From Acidobacteriota bacterium (GTDB lineage Bacteria > Acidobacteriota > Terriglobia > Terriglobales > Acidobacteriaceae), in NCBI GenBank assembly GCA_021800255.1, contig JAJYZC010000034.1, positions 1-38,240 on the forward strand: a stretch of 38,240 nucleotides of DNA, written 5' to 3'. The first letter of the stretch is position 1, and every line of letters starts with the position of its first letter. The position numbers and the translations under genes were made by a program. Of this stretch, positions 19,325 to 28,747 are shown in pieces. The notes below the pieces were generated by a model, which worked only from the letters and a program-made list of their open reading frames with translations, ran no database searches and was not told the origin of the DNA.

Positions 19325-20752
19325 GTGAATCGAGATTCCAAACGCGCGCAGCTCGCCGAGGAGTTGAGTAGGCTCTCCAGCCAGCCGCGGGTGCTGGTGA
19401 GGCGGGACGGCGCGCCGCTTGCGAACGGAAAGTGCGTTGTTTATTGGATGCAGCGTGCGATGCGCGCGGCCGATAATCCCGCTCTCGACGTGGCGATCGA
19501 GGCCGCCAACCTGTTGGGGCTGCCCGTGGCCGCATACTTCCAGGTGATCCCCAACTATCCGAACGCCAATCTGAGGCATTACCACTTTCTTCAGCAGGCG
19601 TTGCGGGATGCAGCCGAAGATGCGGCGGAACGGGGCGTGGGGTTTGTGGTGCAGCGGCAGCCGGAAGGATCGCTCGATCAATTTCTCGAGCAAATGCGGG
19701 CGGCGCTGCTGATCGGCGACGAAAATCCGTGCCGCGAGCCGGAGCGATGGCGGCGCGCGCTGGCTGCGCGGCTCAAGATTCCCTATTGGACGGTGGACGC
19801 CGATGTTGTGGTTCCCTCGCGCGTCTTTGGGCGCAGCTTCGCGCTGCTGCATCACTTCCGGCCGCGGCTCAAGGCCGAGCTGAAGAGATTCTTGGTCGCA
19901 CCGGCGAAGATGGAGCCTGTTTGCGCGTGGAAGCCCGCAAGACCGCCGGCGAGCTTTGACCTTTCGCAGGAGATTACCGCGGGGTTTACCAAGCTCGACC
20001 GGACGGTCAGGCCGGTGGACAGCTTTACCGGGGGTACGCGCTCGGCACGTAAGCGTCTGGATGAGTTCCTGCGCCACGGGCTCAAGGATTACAGCCAGAA
20101 CCGGAATCATCCGGAACGAGAAGGCACGAGCCGGCTGTCGCCTTGGCTGCACTTCGGCAACATTGGGCCGCTGACGGTCGCGCTGGCCGTTCAGAAAGCC
20201 GCAGATGCAGGCCGGATTTCATCCGAGGCCGGGGAGAGATTTCTGGAGCAGTTGATCGGCTGGCGGGAGCTGGCGGTTCTCTTCGTCCGCCATGAACCCA
20301 ACTACGACAACTGGGAGTGCGCGGCGCCGTGGGCGCGCAAGACGCTTCTGGAGCACGCCGGCGATCCGCGGCCTCACCGCTACAGGCTGGAGCAACTGGA
20401 GCGGGCCGGGACCCACGACGAGCTGTGGAACGCGGCGCAGCGGCAGATGATCGCAACCGGCTGGATGCACAACACCCTGCGCATGTATTGGGCAAAAAAG
20501 ATGCTGGAGTGGGCGCCGGACCTGGCCACGGCCTTCGATTGGGCGGTGATGCTGAACGACCGCTATGAGCTGGACGGGCGCGACCCGAACGGCTACGCGG
20601 GGATCGCCTGGGCGATTGTGGGCAAGCTAGACCGCCCGTGGTTCAACCGCCCGGTCTTTGGCCTGGTACGGACGATGACCGGCGCTTCCTTCTCGCGGAA
20701 GTTCGACGCGAGAGCCTATCTTCGGCAGTACGGCTCAGAAGAAGCAAGGTAG
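19325..20752 (+). CDS. phr: Class II CPD photolyase
   Basis: A 475-residue class II deoxyribodipyrimidine photolyase, which repairs cyclobutane pyrimidine dimers using light and FAD. Class II features include CVVYWMQRAMRAADNPALD near the N-terminus (37-55), LIGWRELAVLFVRHEPNYDNW (the class II RELA block), GWMHNTLRMYWAKKMLEW and DGRDPNGYAGIAWAIVGKLD near the C-terminus. The length is normal. The start is a GTG; no ATG in frame lies closer to the usual start. It lies downstream of the operon terminator and 188 bp before the start of the large exported protein. Confidence 0.93.
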   Translation: MNRDSKRAQLAEELSRLSSQPRVLVRRDGAPLANGKCVVYWMQRAMRAADNPALDVAIEAANLLGLPVAAYFQVIPNYPNANLRHYHFLQQALRDAAEDAAERGVGFVVQRQPEGSLDQFLEQMRAALLIGDENPCREPERWRRALAARLKIPYWTVDADVVVPSRVFGRSFALLHHFRPRLKAELKRFLVAPAKMEPVCAWKPARPPASFDLSQEITAGFTKLDRTVRPVDSFTGGTRSARKRLDEFLRHGLKDYSQNRNHPEREGTSRLSPWLHFGNIGPLTVALAVQKAADAGRISSEAGERFLEQLIGWRELAVLFVRHEPNYDNWECAAPWARKTLLEHAGDPRPHRYRLEQLERAGTHDELWNAAQRQMIATGWMHNTLRMYWAKKMLEWAPDLATAFDWAVMLNDRYELDGRDPNGYAGIAWAIVGKLDRPWFNRPVFGLVRTMTGASFSRKFDARAYLRQYGSEEAR

Positions 20753-20784
20753 ATGAGGGCTTGCTCAGAGACGGGCAGCCCTTC

Positions 20785-20806
20785 AGATGTGTTATAGATC
20801 ACATTT
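20785..20806 (+). promoter_or_regulatory. CRP/FNR-family operator upstream of the large exported protein
   Basis: The core TGTGTTATAGATCACA sits inside a 22-bp near-palindrome that agrees with the E. coli CRP consensus at 19 of 22 positions. It is centred about 34 bp upstream of the centre of a perfect TATAAT (20827-20832). If transcription starts near 20839, the operator is centred near -43, close to the -41.5 class II activator position, and it covers the -35 region, which has no good box of its own. Confidence 0.6.
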
Positions 20807-20826
20807 CCTTCCATCGCACGCTGTCC

Positions 20827-20832
20827 TATAAT
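20827..20832 (+). promoter_or_regulatory. Consensus -10 element (TATAAT)
   Basis: A perfect TATAAT lies 75 bp downstream of the photolyase stop and about 110 bp before the ATG at 20941. There is no convincing -35 box, which fits an activator-dependent promoter using the CRP-like site just upstream. Confidence 0.6.
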
Positions 20833-20940
20833 GGGCCACAATTTCAATCCTGGAATTTGCGTGTTTCGTTGAGCGGAATCCAATGGATTCCCCGCTGCTC
20901 CCCATTGGAAGATTTTCAGAAAAGGGAGGCGGGGATCGGA

Positions 20941-23900
20941 ATGCGGTTGCGTGTGGCGAAGCGGATGATGGAAGCGAGTCCTACGGCGGATCTCCAATTA
21001 CGGTGGAGTTGTGAGGGGCGTGTACGGCGGCGTTTTTCTGGTGCCTGCCTTCTGGCTGCCGCCATAAACGGTCTAATCGCTGCGGCAGCCGCGCAAACGG
21101 CCCCAACAAAAATGGCCCAACGAGCAGCGCAGCGGCCTAGCCCACCGCTGGTCATGGAAGCGCAGCGATTCCTCGCGGAGCGCGGATGGACCCCCGGCCA
21201 TCGCCGGGTGAGGCCGCTCGTGGAAGCTGGGCGCGCGGGGCAGCGGCCGGCAGCGGTTCATCCGCAGAGCACGGGGGCAGCGTCCGCTACCTGGCAACCC
21301 CTGGGCCCAACGGCTGTCGAAACGCCAAATTTAGGCCTTGTCACCGGGCGAATCTCAGCGTTAGCTCTCGACCCCTCGGATACGACCGGCAACCATTTGT
21401 ATGTGGGCACGACCGGGGGCGGCGTGTGGGTGGCGCAGAATGCGGATACTTCTACGCCGTCCGCCATCGTGTTCACACCCCTCACCGACAGTGTGGCGGC
21501 GCTGGGCGGGGCGGTGGACGCTTCCATCAGCATCGGCGCGCTCAGCGTGCAGCCGGGCGGGACGGGCGTGATTCTGGCTGGCACGGGCGACCCCAACGAT
21601 GTGCTCGATTCCTACTATGGGGCCGGCATTCTGCGCTCGGCTGACGGCGGCGGCACCTGGACGCTGATCCAGACGACCCAGGACCTGGAAGACGGCCTCA
21701 GCGGTCAGGATTACAGCTTTGTGGGCGAAGGCTTTGCCGGATTTGCCTGGAGCACGGTCAATCCTCAACTCGTGGTGGCCGCGGTCTCCCAGGCCTATGA
21801 AGGAACGATGGTGGAGGCGGAACGCGCCAACACCAGCTACGAAGGGCTGTATTACTCCACTGACAGCGGTGTGACCTGGCACCTGGCCTGCATCACCGAT
21901 GGGACGGCCTGTAGCCCCGGCAGTGGCATGGATGTGCAGGGGCCGATGGATCAATATACACCGCCGGACGGCAACGCGGCGACGGCGGTGGTGTGGAACC
22001 CGGTGCGGCAGTTATTCGTGGCCGCGGTGCGCTATCACGGCTATTACCAATCGGCGGACGGCGTGACCTGGACGCGCATGGCCGCCCAGCCCGGCGCCGG
22101 ACTGACCACGGCAATATGCCCCACCAATCCCGGCGCTGTCGGCTCCATCGCCTGCCCCATCTTTCGCGGCGCGCTGGCGGTCAATCCGCAAAGCGGCGAC
22201 ACCTTTGCCTGGACCGTGGACCTGAACAGCCAGGACCAGGGACTATGGCAGGACCAGTGCGCGATGAGCAGCGGCAGTTGCGCCAGCTCAACCATCACAT
22301 TTGCCCAGCAATGGAGCACCGCGGCGCTGGAAACCAGCACCACGCAGGGAGCGGCGACCATCGCCGACGGAACCTACAATCTGGCGCTGGCCGCGGTCCC
22401 CTCCGGGCAGGAAACGATGGTGCTGGCCGGGGCCAACGACCTGTGGCAGACGCTGTGTCCCGTGTCGCAGGGTTGTGCGTGGCGCAATACCACCAACTCC
22501 ACCACCTGCATGAGCGCGCAGGTGGGCGAATACCAGCACGCGCTGGCCTGGAACACGGCCAATCCTCTGGAGATTTTTGTGGGCAACGACAGCGGCCTCT
22601 GGCGCTCGACAGACGGCATTGCCGAGACCGGATCGCAGTGCTCGGCGTCCGATGCCACGCACTTCCAGAACATGAACGGTAGCCTGGGCTCGCTGAGCGA
22701 GGTTGTGAGCCTGTCTCCGGTGGTCGATACGCCCTATACGCTGATGACGGGGTTGGGCGTGAACGGGACCGCGGGCGTGAAGAGCACCACTGCGACGGCA
22801 GACTGGCCGCAAATACTCTCCGGCTATGGCGGGCCGGTGGCCATCGACCCCAACAATGACGGCAACTGGTACGTAAACAACCAGGACGGCGTCGCCATCT
22901 ACTTGTGCTCGCAGAGCGATGCTTGCACGCCGGCTGACTTCGGCTCCAGCCCGGTGGTGAGCGATGCGGACGTGGGCGGCGATGGAGACACCATGCCTGT
23001 GCCGGCGCCGTTTTTGGTCGATCCCGCCGACTCGTCGCAACTGCTGGTGGGGACCTGCCGCGTGTGGCGGGGACCGGCTGACGGCAATGGATGGAGCTCA
23101 AGCAATGCCATCAGCCCCATCCTCGACAGCGAAGCGGCGAGTGGAGCGTGCAGCGGCGACGCGCTCATCCGCTCCATGGCCGCTCTGCCGCTGGCCAACG
23201 GCAACGAGGTGGTTTATGTGGGCATGTACGGATCGACCGATTACGGCGCCAATCTGCCCGGCCATGTCTTGAGCGCGACCGTCAATCCATCCTCCGCCGC
23301 TTTGCCTACGTGGAATGATCTGACGCTGAATCCCGTTACCAACGACACCCATCCGCTGAACTACTACGGCTTCGACATCTCCAGCATCTACATCGATCCT
23401 CACGATCCCACCGGAAACACCGTTTACGTTACCGTGGAGGGAATGGAAAATCCCACCCAGGAAGTGCAGGTGGTCTACCGCACAACCGATGGAGGAGCGC
23501 ATTGGACCGTCCTGACCGCCAACCTTCCCGCTGCGCCCGCCAACAGCGTGGTGGTGGACCCGCAAAACGCCAATACCGTGTACGTGGCCACGGATATGGG
23601 AGTATATTTCACCACGCAGGTAGCCAACTGCGCCCAATCGCTGTCGAACTGCTGGGCGGCTTTTGGAAGCGGGCTGCCGGCGGCGCCGGCGGTGGCGCTG
23701 AGCGCCTCTCCGGCGGGCGCTTCCGCGCAGGTGCTGGTGGCGGGCACCTATGGGCGCGGCATCTGGCAGACTCCGCTGTGGAGCGCGGGCACGGCTTTGA
23801 CCAGCGCGGCGGCAAATCCAGCCACGCTCACTTTTCCGAACCAGGTCTTTGGCGCCGCCAGCAGCGCGCTCACGGTGACGCTTGAAAACACCGGCAGCAT

Positions 23901-25875
23901 AGCCCTAGCGCCCACCTCCATCGCCATGAGCGGGGACTTCAGCGAGACCGACAACTGCGTAAATGCGTCTGTGCCGGCTGGCGGAAGCTGCGCTATTCAG
24001 GTCACGTTTACGCCCCAGGCCACCGAGCCGCTCACCGGCCAAATGACCGTTTTCGCCAATGTCTACGGCGGGCAACTCACCGTGGATCTGAGCGGGACGG
24101 GAACGCCGGCGGGGGTGGTCAGCGCGGCCCCAACCAGCGTGAGCTTCGGGCAGGTGGAGGTGGGTTCCACGTCTTCTCCGCTGCCAGTGACGGTCAACAA
24201 CAACAGCGCAGCGGCCATCCCCATTACCAACATCGTCGTCGCATCTCCGTTTTCGATTGCCAGCAACGCTTGCGGCACCAGCAGCCTGGCGGCGAACACA
24301 AGCTGCCAGATCGAGGTCGCATTCGCGCCCACGCAAGCCGGCGCGGTGGCGGGAACGTTGCTGTTGAGCGACGGCGCCGGAACCCAAACGGTGGCGTTGA
24401 GCGGGACCGGCGAGGCTCCGCCTACCGACGCTCTGAATCCCGCGTCACTGACCTTTCCCGCCACCGCTGAAGGCCAACTCTCCTCTGCGCTGCCGGTCAC
24501 CATCACCAACAACGGCGGCGTGCCGCTCACTTCAATCTCCATTTCGGTCAGCAGCCAGTTTCAGGAGACGAGCAACTGCGTCACCCAGCTCGCGGCAGGC
24601 GCAGTTTGCACCATCAGCGTCAGCTTCGCGCCCACGCAGTTGGGCGTTCTCACGGGTACGCTCACCATCGCCGACGCTCTGCACACGCAGACCGTAGCCC
24701 TGAGCGGAACCGCGGTCGCGCCGGCGGCCTTCAGCGTGAACCCCGCGAATCTGACCTTCACCAACCAGCAGCCAGGCGTGGCCAGCGCGCCGCAACTGTT
24801 GACGGTGACCAACACGGGCGGCGTGCCCATGGCCAACGTGGGCTTCCAGATCACGGGCCCGGCCGCAGGCAGTTATTCACTCGGGGCCACCACCTGCGGA
24901 GCCCTCCTGAACAACGCCGGCAGTTGCACGGTGCAGGTGATTTTCACTCCCGCTGGGACGGGCGCAATCGCGGCCACGCTGGCGATCTCCTCCTCGACTC
25001 TGGGCGTCAAGGCGATCTCCGTGCCGCTCAACGGATCGGGCCAGCTCGCAACCGGCCTGGGAACCAACCCGGCGCAATTGAGCTTTGCCGTAGTCGGCGC
25101 GGGCCAGTCGAGCACGGCGCAGCCGGTCACCGTCACCAACTCCAGCAACTACGCCATCGGCTCGGTTGCGCTTGCCGCCACGTCTCCGTTCAGCGTCACG
25201 CAAAACACCTGTACCGGCAGCCTGGCCGCCGGCGCCAATTGCACCGCTTCGGTCGTCTTCGCGCCCAGCGCGGGCGGCGCGGCCAGCGGCACACTGACGG
25301 TAAGCTCTGCCGCGGTCGCCACTCCGGCCACCGTAACGCTCTCGGGTACGGGCTTCGATTTCACCGTGGCTATCTCCGGCTATTACAACCAAACCGTGAC
25401 TGTAGGCCAGCCAGCCATTTACACATTAGTCGTCACGCCCAACGGTTCGCAGGGGGCGTTCAGCTTCCAGTGCGGCACGCTGCCGGCTAACGCGCTTTGC
25501 CTGTTCAATCCCGGCACGGAAACGCTGGCCTCGGGCGTCCAGGGCAACGTGCAGGTCGAGATCGAAACCGGGCAGTCAAGTTCATCAGCGCGCGCGGTCA
25601 GGCCGGCAGGCCGGGATGCGCTGCCGCTGGCCTGCGTCTTCCTGCTGTTGCCGCTGGCGTTGTGGAAGCGGCGCAAGGCCCTGCTGCTCGTGGTTCTGGC
25701 GGTGATTCTGGCCGCAGGCGTCTCCAGTTGCACCAGCTCGGGAGGCAATTTGAATAGCGGCTCCAGCGGACAGGGCAAAGGCTCCGGCACGCCGCCGGGA
25801 ACCTATACAATTCCGGTTACTGTCACTTCAACCGGTGTCTCTCATTCTGTGAGCTTAACCCTGACCGTCGACTGA
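20941..25875 (+). CDS. Very large exported protein with BNR-like propeller and ASH (choice-of-anchor D) repeats
   Basis: A 1644-residue protein. The frame is open from 20638, but the start at 20941 is preferred: it has GGGAGG upstream, follows the -10 box, and gives a long signal sequence (hydrophobic part ACLLAAAINGLIAAAAAQ, about 35-52). Residues about 85-940 carry repeats of the sialidase/BNR and sortilin type (SADGGGTWTLIQ, STDSGVTWHL, TTDGGAHWTVL), predicting a beta-propeller. Five tandem ASH-type domains follow (about 957-1475), each with a Cys pair and a CxIxVxFxP strand. After an Ig-like segment come hydrophobic stretches (about 1560-1598) ending in SSC, then a final beta strand. It should sit on or outside the cell envelope. 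The ligand is unknown. Confidence 0.85.
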   Translation: MRLRVAKRMMEASPTADLQLRWSCEGRVRRRFSGACLLAAAINGLIAAAAAQTAPTKMAQRAAQRPSPPLVMEAQRFLAERGWTPGHRRVRPLVEAGRAGQRPAAVHPQSTGAASATWQPLGPTAVETPNLGLVTGRISALALDPSDTTGNHLYVGTTGGGVWVAQNADTSTPSAIVFTPLTDSVAALGGAVDASISIGALSVQPGGTGVILAGTGDPNDVLDSYYGAGILRSADGGGTWTLIQTTQDLEDGLSGQDYSFVGEGFAGFAWSTVNPQLVVAAVSQAYEGTMVEAERANTSYEGLYYSTDSGVTWHLACITDGTACSPGSGMDVQGPMDQYTPPDGNAATAVVWNPVRQLFVAAVRYHGYYQSADGVTWTRMAAQPGAGLTTAICPTNPGAVGSIACPIFRGALAVNPQSGDTFAWTVDLNSQDQGLWQDQCAMSSGSCASSTITFAQQWSTAALETSTTQGAATIADGTYNLALAAVPSGQETMVLAGANDLWQTLCPVSQGCAWRNTTNSTTCMSAQVGEYQHALAWNTANPLEIFVGNDSGLWRSTDGIAETGSQCSASDATHFQNMNGSLGSLSEVVSLSPVVDTPYTLMTGLGVNGTAGVKSTTATADWPQILSGYGGPVAIDPNNDGNWYVNNQDGVAIYLCSQSDACTPADFGSSPVVSDADVGGDGDTMPVPAPFLVDPADSSQLLVGTCRVWRGPADGNGWSSSNAISPILDSEAASGACSGDALIRSMAALPLANGNEVVYVGMYGSTDYGANLPGHVLSATVNPSSAALPTWNDLTLNPVTNDTHPLNYYGFDISSIYIDPHDPTGNTVYVTVEGMENPTQEVQVVYRTTDGGAHWTVLTANLPAAPANSVVVDPQNANTVYVATDMGVYFTTQVANCAQSLSNCWAAFGSGLPAAPAVALSASPAGASAQVLVAGTYGRGIWQTPLWSAGTALTSAAANPATLTFPNQVFGAASSALTVTLENTGSIALAPTSIAMSGDFSETDNCVNASVPAGGSCAIQVTFTPQATEPLTGQMTVFANVYGGQLTVDLSGTGTPAGVVSAAPTSVSFGQVEVGSTSSPLPVTVNNNSAAAIPITNIVVASPFSIASNACGTSSLAANTSCQIEVAFAPTQAGAVAGTLLLSDGAGTQTVALSGTGEAPPTDALNPASLTFPATAEGQLSSALPVTITNNGGVPLTSISISVSSQFQETSNCVTQLAAGAVCTISVSFAPTQLGVLTGTLTIADALHTQTVALSGTAVAPAAFSVNPANLTFTNQQPGVASAPQLLTVTNTGGVPMANVGFQITGPAAGSYSLGATTCGALLNNAGSCTVQVIFTPAGTGAIAATLAISSSTLGVKAISVPLNGSGQLATGLGTNPAQLSFAVVGAGQSSTAQPVTVTNSSNYAIGSVALAATSPFSVTQNTCTGSLAAGANCTASVVFAPSAGGAASGTLTVSSAAVATPATVTLSGTGFDFTVAISGYYNQTVTVGQPAIYTLVVTPNGSQGAFSFQCGTLPANALCLFNPGTETLASGVQGNVQVEIETGQSSSSARAVRPAGRDALPLACVFLLLPLALWKRRKALLLVVLAVILAAGVSSCTSSGGNLNSGSSGQGKGSGTPPGTYTIPVTVTSTGVSHSVSLTLTVD

Positions 25876-25995
25876 GCGGACCGCGCGCCCTGCGGACACT
25901 GAGTGCTCAAGCGGCTATACTTGAGCTTCGGGATTTGACCTGAAGACCGGGCGGCGGCTTGCTTCACAGCCAAAGAATGGAGCGGAGATACGGAG

Positions 25996-26319
25996 ATGAG
26001 CGCCAAGGTCAGTCGAGAAGAAGTCGAGCGGGTGGCCGAGCTGGCCCACCTGGAACTGACGCCGGAGGAGACCGGCCGGATGCTGACGGACCTGAACGCC
26101 ATTCTGGATTATGTGGCCGAGCTGAACGAGCTGGATACGGCGGGCGTGGAGCCTCTGGCCCAAGTGAGCGAGTTGCAGAGCGAGCTGCGGCCGGCTGCGG
26201 AAGCCGGCGTTTTGCGCGCCGACAACGTGCGGGCTTCGTTGGATCGGACGGCCGTGCTGTCGCAGGCGCCGGAGACCAACCTGGTCTTTTTCAAGGTTCC
26301 CAAGGTGATTGAGCGTTAG
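25996..26319 (+). CDS. gatC: Asp-tRNA(Asn)/Glu-tRNA(Gln) amidotransferase subunit C
   Basis: A 107-residue GatC, recognisable from VSREEVERVAELAHLELTPEE at the N-terminus and LDYVAELNELDTAGVEPL in the middle. GatC holds GatA and GatB together in the GatCAB amidotransferase, which makes Gln-tRNA(Gln) and/or Asn-tRNA(Asn) from the misacylated forms. gatA follows after 39 bp. gatB is not in this window and must be encoded elsewhere. Confidence 0.94.
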   Translation: MSAKVSREEVERVAELAHLELTPEETGRMLTDLNAILDYVAELNELDTAGVEPLAQVSELQSELRPAAEAGVLRADNVRASLDRTAVLSQAPETNLVFFKVPKVIER

Positions 26320-26358
26320 AGCACAAGCGTAAGAACAACCTTTCATGGGGGACAGCGA

Positions 26359-27825
26359 TTGGCGAGCGCGGTCGGGACGCCGGAAACCTACGTTGAGAAG
26401 CCGGAGACGCTGGCGGCGCTGCGCGCCGGGATTGCCGCGGGCCGGACCAGGGCCGCCGATCTGGCAGCGGGATACTACGAGCGGATCGAGAAGATCAATC
26501 CACGGCTGAACGTCTACCTGAACCTGACCAAAGAGCGCGCCTTGGCGCAGGCTGAGCGCATCGATGCGATGGCGGCCAAAGGCGATCCGCTGCCCCCGCT
26601 GGCTGGAATCCCGCTGGGCGTCAAAGACGTGCTGGTGACCCAGGGCTCCCCGTCCACAGCCGGGTCGAGGATGCTCGAAGGCTATCACCCTCCCTACGAC
26701 GCTACGGCGGTCACGAAGCTCGAAGCCGCCGGCGCAGTCATTCTGGGCAAGCTCAACTGCGATGAGTTCGCCATGGGCTCATCGAACGAGAACTCGGCCT
26801 ACGGACCGGTGCGCAACCCTTGGGATACGGAGCGGGTGCCGGGCGGATCGAGCGGCGGATCGGCGGCCGCGGTGGCGGCCAATCTGGCCGTGGCCACGCT
26901 CGGTTCCGATACCGGAGGCTCCATCCGCCAGCCGGCCGGCTTTTGCGGCGTAGTGGGCGTGCTGCCCACCTACGGCCGCGTCTCGCGCTACGGGCTGATT
27001 GCCTTTGCCTCCTCGCTGGACCGCGTAGGTCCGCTCGCTGCCAACGTGCGCGACGCGGCCACGCTGCTGGCCGTGATCGCTGGCCACGATCCCTGCGACG
27101 CCACCAGCTCGCCGGCCCCCGTAGAGGACTACGCCGCTGAGAGCGACAAGGGCGCCGAAGGGCTGCGCATTGGCGTGCCTGCGGAGTACTTTGGCGAAGG
27201 GCTCGACGCGGAGGTGCGCGCGGCCATCGAGAAGGGAATCGCCGCGCTCGAGGCGGCCGGGTGCGTGGTCAAGCCGGTTTCGCTGCCGCACACCAGGTAC
27301 GCTGTGCCCGCCTACTATCTGATTGCGACCGCCGAAGCCAGCGCCAATCTCGCCCGCTTCGACGGCGTGCGCTACGGCTACCGCTCGCCGCGCTCCGAGA
27401 CACTGGCGGCCATGTACAGCCACTCCCGCGACGAGGGGTTCGGCGCGGAAGTAAAGCGCCGGATTCTGCTCGGCGCCTACGCGCTCTCGGCCGGCTACTA
27501 CGACGCCTACTACCTGAAGGCGCAAAAAGTCCGCCGCCTGCTCGCCGAGGAGTTCCTCGGCGCCTTTGCCGGGGTAGACGCCATCGTGACCCCGGCTTCG
27601 CCCATTCCGGCGTTCAAGCTGGGAGAAAAAACCGGTGATCCGCTGGCCATGTACCTGGCCGACATCTATACCGTGACCGCGAGCCTGGCGGGCATCTGCG
27701 GCGTCACCGTCCCCTGCGGGACGACCAAGGCCGGCTTGCCGGTGGGAATGCAGGTGCTGGCTGCGCATCTCAAGGAAGGGACGGCCTTCCGCGTGGCGCG
27801 CGCCGTCGAGGCAGCGGGGATTTAG
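26359..27825 (+). CDS. gatA: Asp-tRNA(Asn)/Glu-tRNA(Gln) amidotransferase subunit A
   Basis: A 488-residue amidase-signature protein. The Ser-cisSer-Lys triad is intact: Lys89 in GVKDVL, Ser164 in [11 protein letters not shown] and Ser188 in [11 protein letters not shown], with the same spacing as in characterised GatA proteins. It hydrolyses glutamine to supply ammonia to GatB. The start is a TTG preceded by GGGGGA; the nearby ATG at 26345 is out of frame. The C-terminus, [19 protein letters not shown], is copied in diverged form 684 bp downstream, beyond the hicB-hicA pair. Confidence 0.95.
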   Translation: MASAVGTPETYVEKPETLAALRAGIAAGRTRAADLAAGYYERIEKINPRLNVYLNLTKERALAQAERIDAMAAKGDPLPPLAGIPLGVKDVLVTQGSPSTAGSRMLEGYHPPYDATAVTKLEAAGAVILGKLNCDEFAMGSSNENSAYGPVRNPWDTERVPGGSSGGSAAAVAANLAVATLGSDTGGSIRQPAGFCGVVGVLPTYGRVSRYGLIAFASSLDRVGPLAANVRDAATLLAVIAGHDPCDATSSPAPVEDYAAESDKGAEGLRIGVPAEYFGEGLDAEVRAAIEKGIAALEAAGCVVKPVSLPHTRYAVPAYYLIATAEASANLARFDGVRYGYRSPRSETLAAMYSHSRDEGFGAEVKRRILLGAYALSAGYYDAYYLKAQKVRRLLAEEFLGAFAGVDAIVTPASPIPAFKLGEKTGDPLAMYLADIYTVTASLAGICGVTVPCGTTKAGLPVGMQVLAAHLKEGTAFRVARAVEAAGI

Positions 27826-27860
27826 AACTGCGGTAGAATCTGGAGGTAGGAGTCCTCGTC

Positions 27861-28070
27861 ATGATGTTCCATGTGACTCTTGAGAAAGCGGAAGACGGCT
27901 GGATCGTGGCCGAGTGTCCGGCTTTGCCCGGCTGCGTTTCGCAAGGCCGGGACGAGAAGGAAGCATTGGACAACATCCGCGAGGCGATCACGGGCTGGCT
28001 CTGGGCGGAGGATCAAAAGGCCGTCAGCTCAATTCCGCCTCAACAGACCCCAGTGGTTGTCGCCGTCTGA
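27861..28070 (+). CDS. hicB: HicB-family antitoxin
   Basis: A 69-residue protein with the degraded RNase-H-like HicB fold: FHVTLEKAEDGWIVAECPALPGCVSQGRDEKEALDNIREAITGWL is close to the family consensus. It lacks the extra C-terminal DNA-binding domain seen in longer HicB proteins. It is preceded by GGAGG and TAGGAG. It is read before hicA, the reverse of the most common hicAB order, and is separated from it by 139 bp. It starts 35 bp after gatA and may share its transcript. Confidence 0.88.
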   Translation: MMFHVTLEKAEDGWIVAECPALPGCVSQGRDEKEALDNIREAITGWLWAEDQKAVSSIPPQQTPVVVAV

Positions 28071-28158
28071 ATAGGAGACTCTCGAAGCCACCGGGCATAG
28101 CCTAGAACTTTACTTCTGTCCGCGAATGGACTACTTCGAAGAAAATCTCTCAATTCAC

Positions 28159-28186
28159 TTGACAATCCCGAGCAAATCCTTATTCT
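28159..28186 (+). promoter_or_regulatory. Putative promoter of hicA
   Basis: A perfect -35 TTGACA (28159-28164) and a -10 TATTCT (28181-28186) are separated by 16 bp. They lie in an AT-rich stretch, with the expected transcription start about 17 bp before the hicA ATG. This would give the toxin a promoter separate from hicB. Confidence 0.55.
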
Positions 28187-28209
28187 CAAGATAGTTACTT
28201 TGGTAACCA

Positions 28210-28443
28210 ATGGGAGTGGAAGTGGGAGAACTCGGCAATATCTCGGACAAAGAAGCGGTCAACGCTTTTGGTTGTGCCGGCTGGGTTGTTCGGGGGCAGG
28301 TCGGTAGCCACGTCATGATGACGAAAGACGGCGTGCGCGTGAACCTTTCCATTCCACAGCACAGGGAGCTCTCCGTAGGCACACTCAGGAAACTCATTCG
28401 CCTGTCCGGGATGACGGTCGGCGAATTTGTAAAGTTGCTATAG
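28210..28443 (+). CDS. hicA: HicA-family toxin (YcfA-like mRNA interferase)
   Basis: A 77-residue protein with the HicA double-stranded-RNA-binding-like fold. SDKEAVNAFGCAGWVVRGQVGSHVMM contains the family GSH with the catalytic His34, and VNLSIPQHRELSVGTLRKLIRLSGMT matches the C-terminal half. HicA toxins cleave mRNA and are neutralised by HicB. A leading ten residues, MGVEVGELGN, are longer than usual; GTG codons at 28216 and 28222 are alternative starts. The stop codon is followed without gap, and in the same frame, by the duplicated gatA tail. Confidence 0.82.
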   Translation: MGVEVGELGNISDKEAVNAFGCAGWVVRGQVGSHVMMTKDGVRVNLSIPQHRELSVGTLRKLIRLSGMTVGEFVKLL

Positions 28444-28509
28444 GCCAGCCATCTGCGCGAGAGCACGGCCTTCCGCGTGGCGCGGGCCGTCGAGGCGGCA
28501 AATATCTAG
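28444..28509 (+). pseudogene. Diverged second copy of the gatA 3' end
   Basis: The frame reads [25 protein letters not shown] against [25 protein letters not shown] at the end of gatA. The copies align without gaps at a constant offset of 684 bp, with a 20-bp identical core (28465-28484 against 27781-27800) and several silent or conservative differences outside it. The copy starts immediately after the hicA stop codon. It has no start codon and cannot be expressed alone. Confidence 0.88.
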
Positions 28510-28747
28510 CGAGCCGGGAACCTTCTCATCATTTCCAATCCGGTTACAAGCCCGGATCGCAGACCGGCAACCGATTCCGGATTGACTGCACTCCTCGGAT
28601 TTGCTGTGCGCGTTGTCCTTGGCTATCTCGGCCGGAATGCGCTCCATACCAAGGGCGAGGTTTTCGCGGAACTCATGCCCGGGAGAAACAAGCTGGCGAT
28701 TGGATGCTCACGAGAGAGCGCCACGGAATCGGCAGCCGCGCGGCGAA

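Noticed and set aside
20638..20940. N-terminal extension of the large exported protein upstream of 20941.
   Set aside because: It overlaps the end of the photolyase gene and contains the CRP-like site and the -10 box. The signal sequence and ribosome binding site fit the start at 20941.
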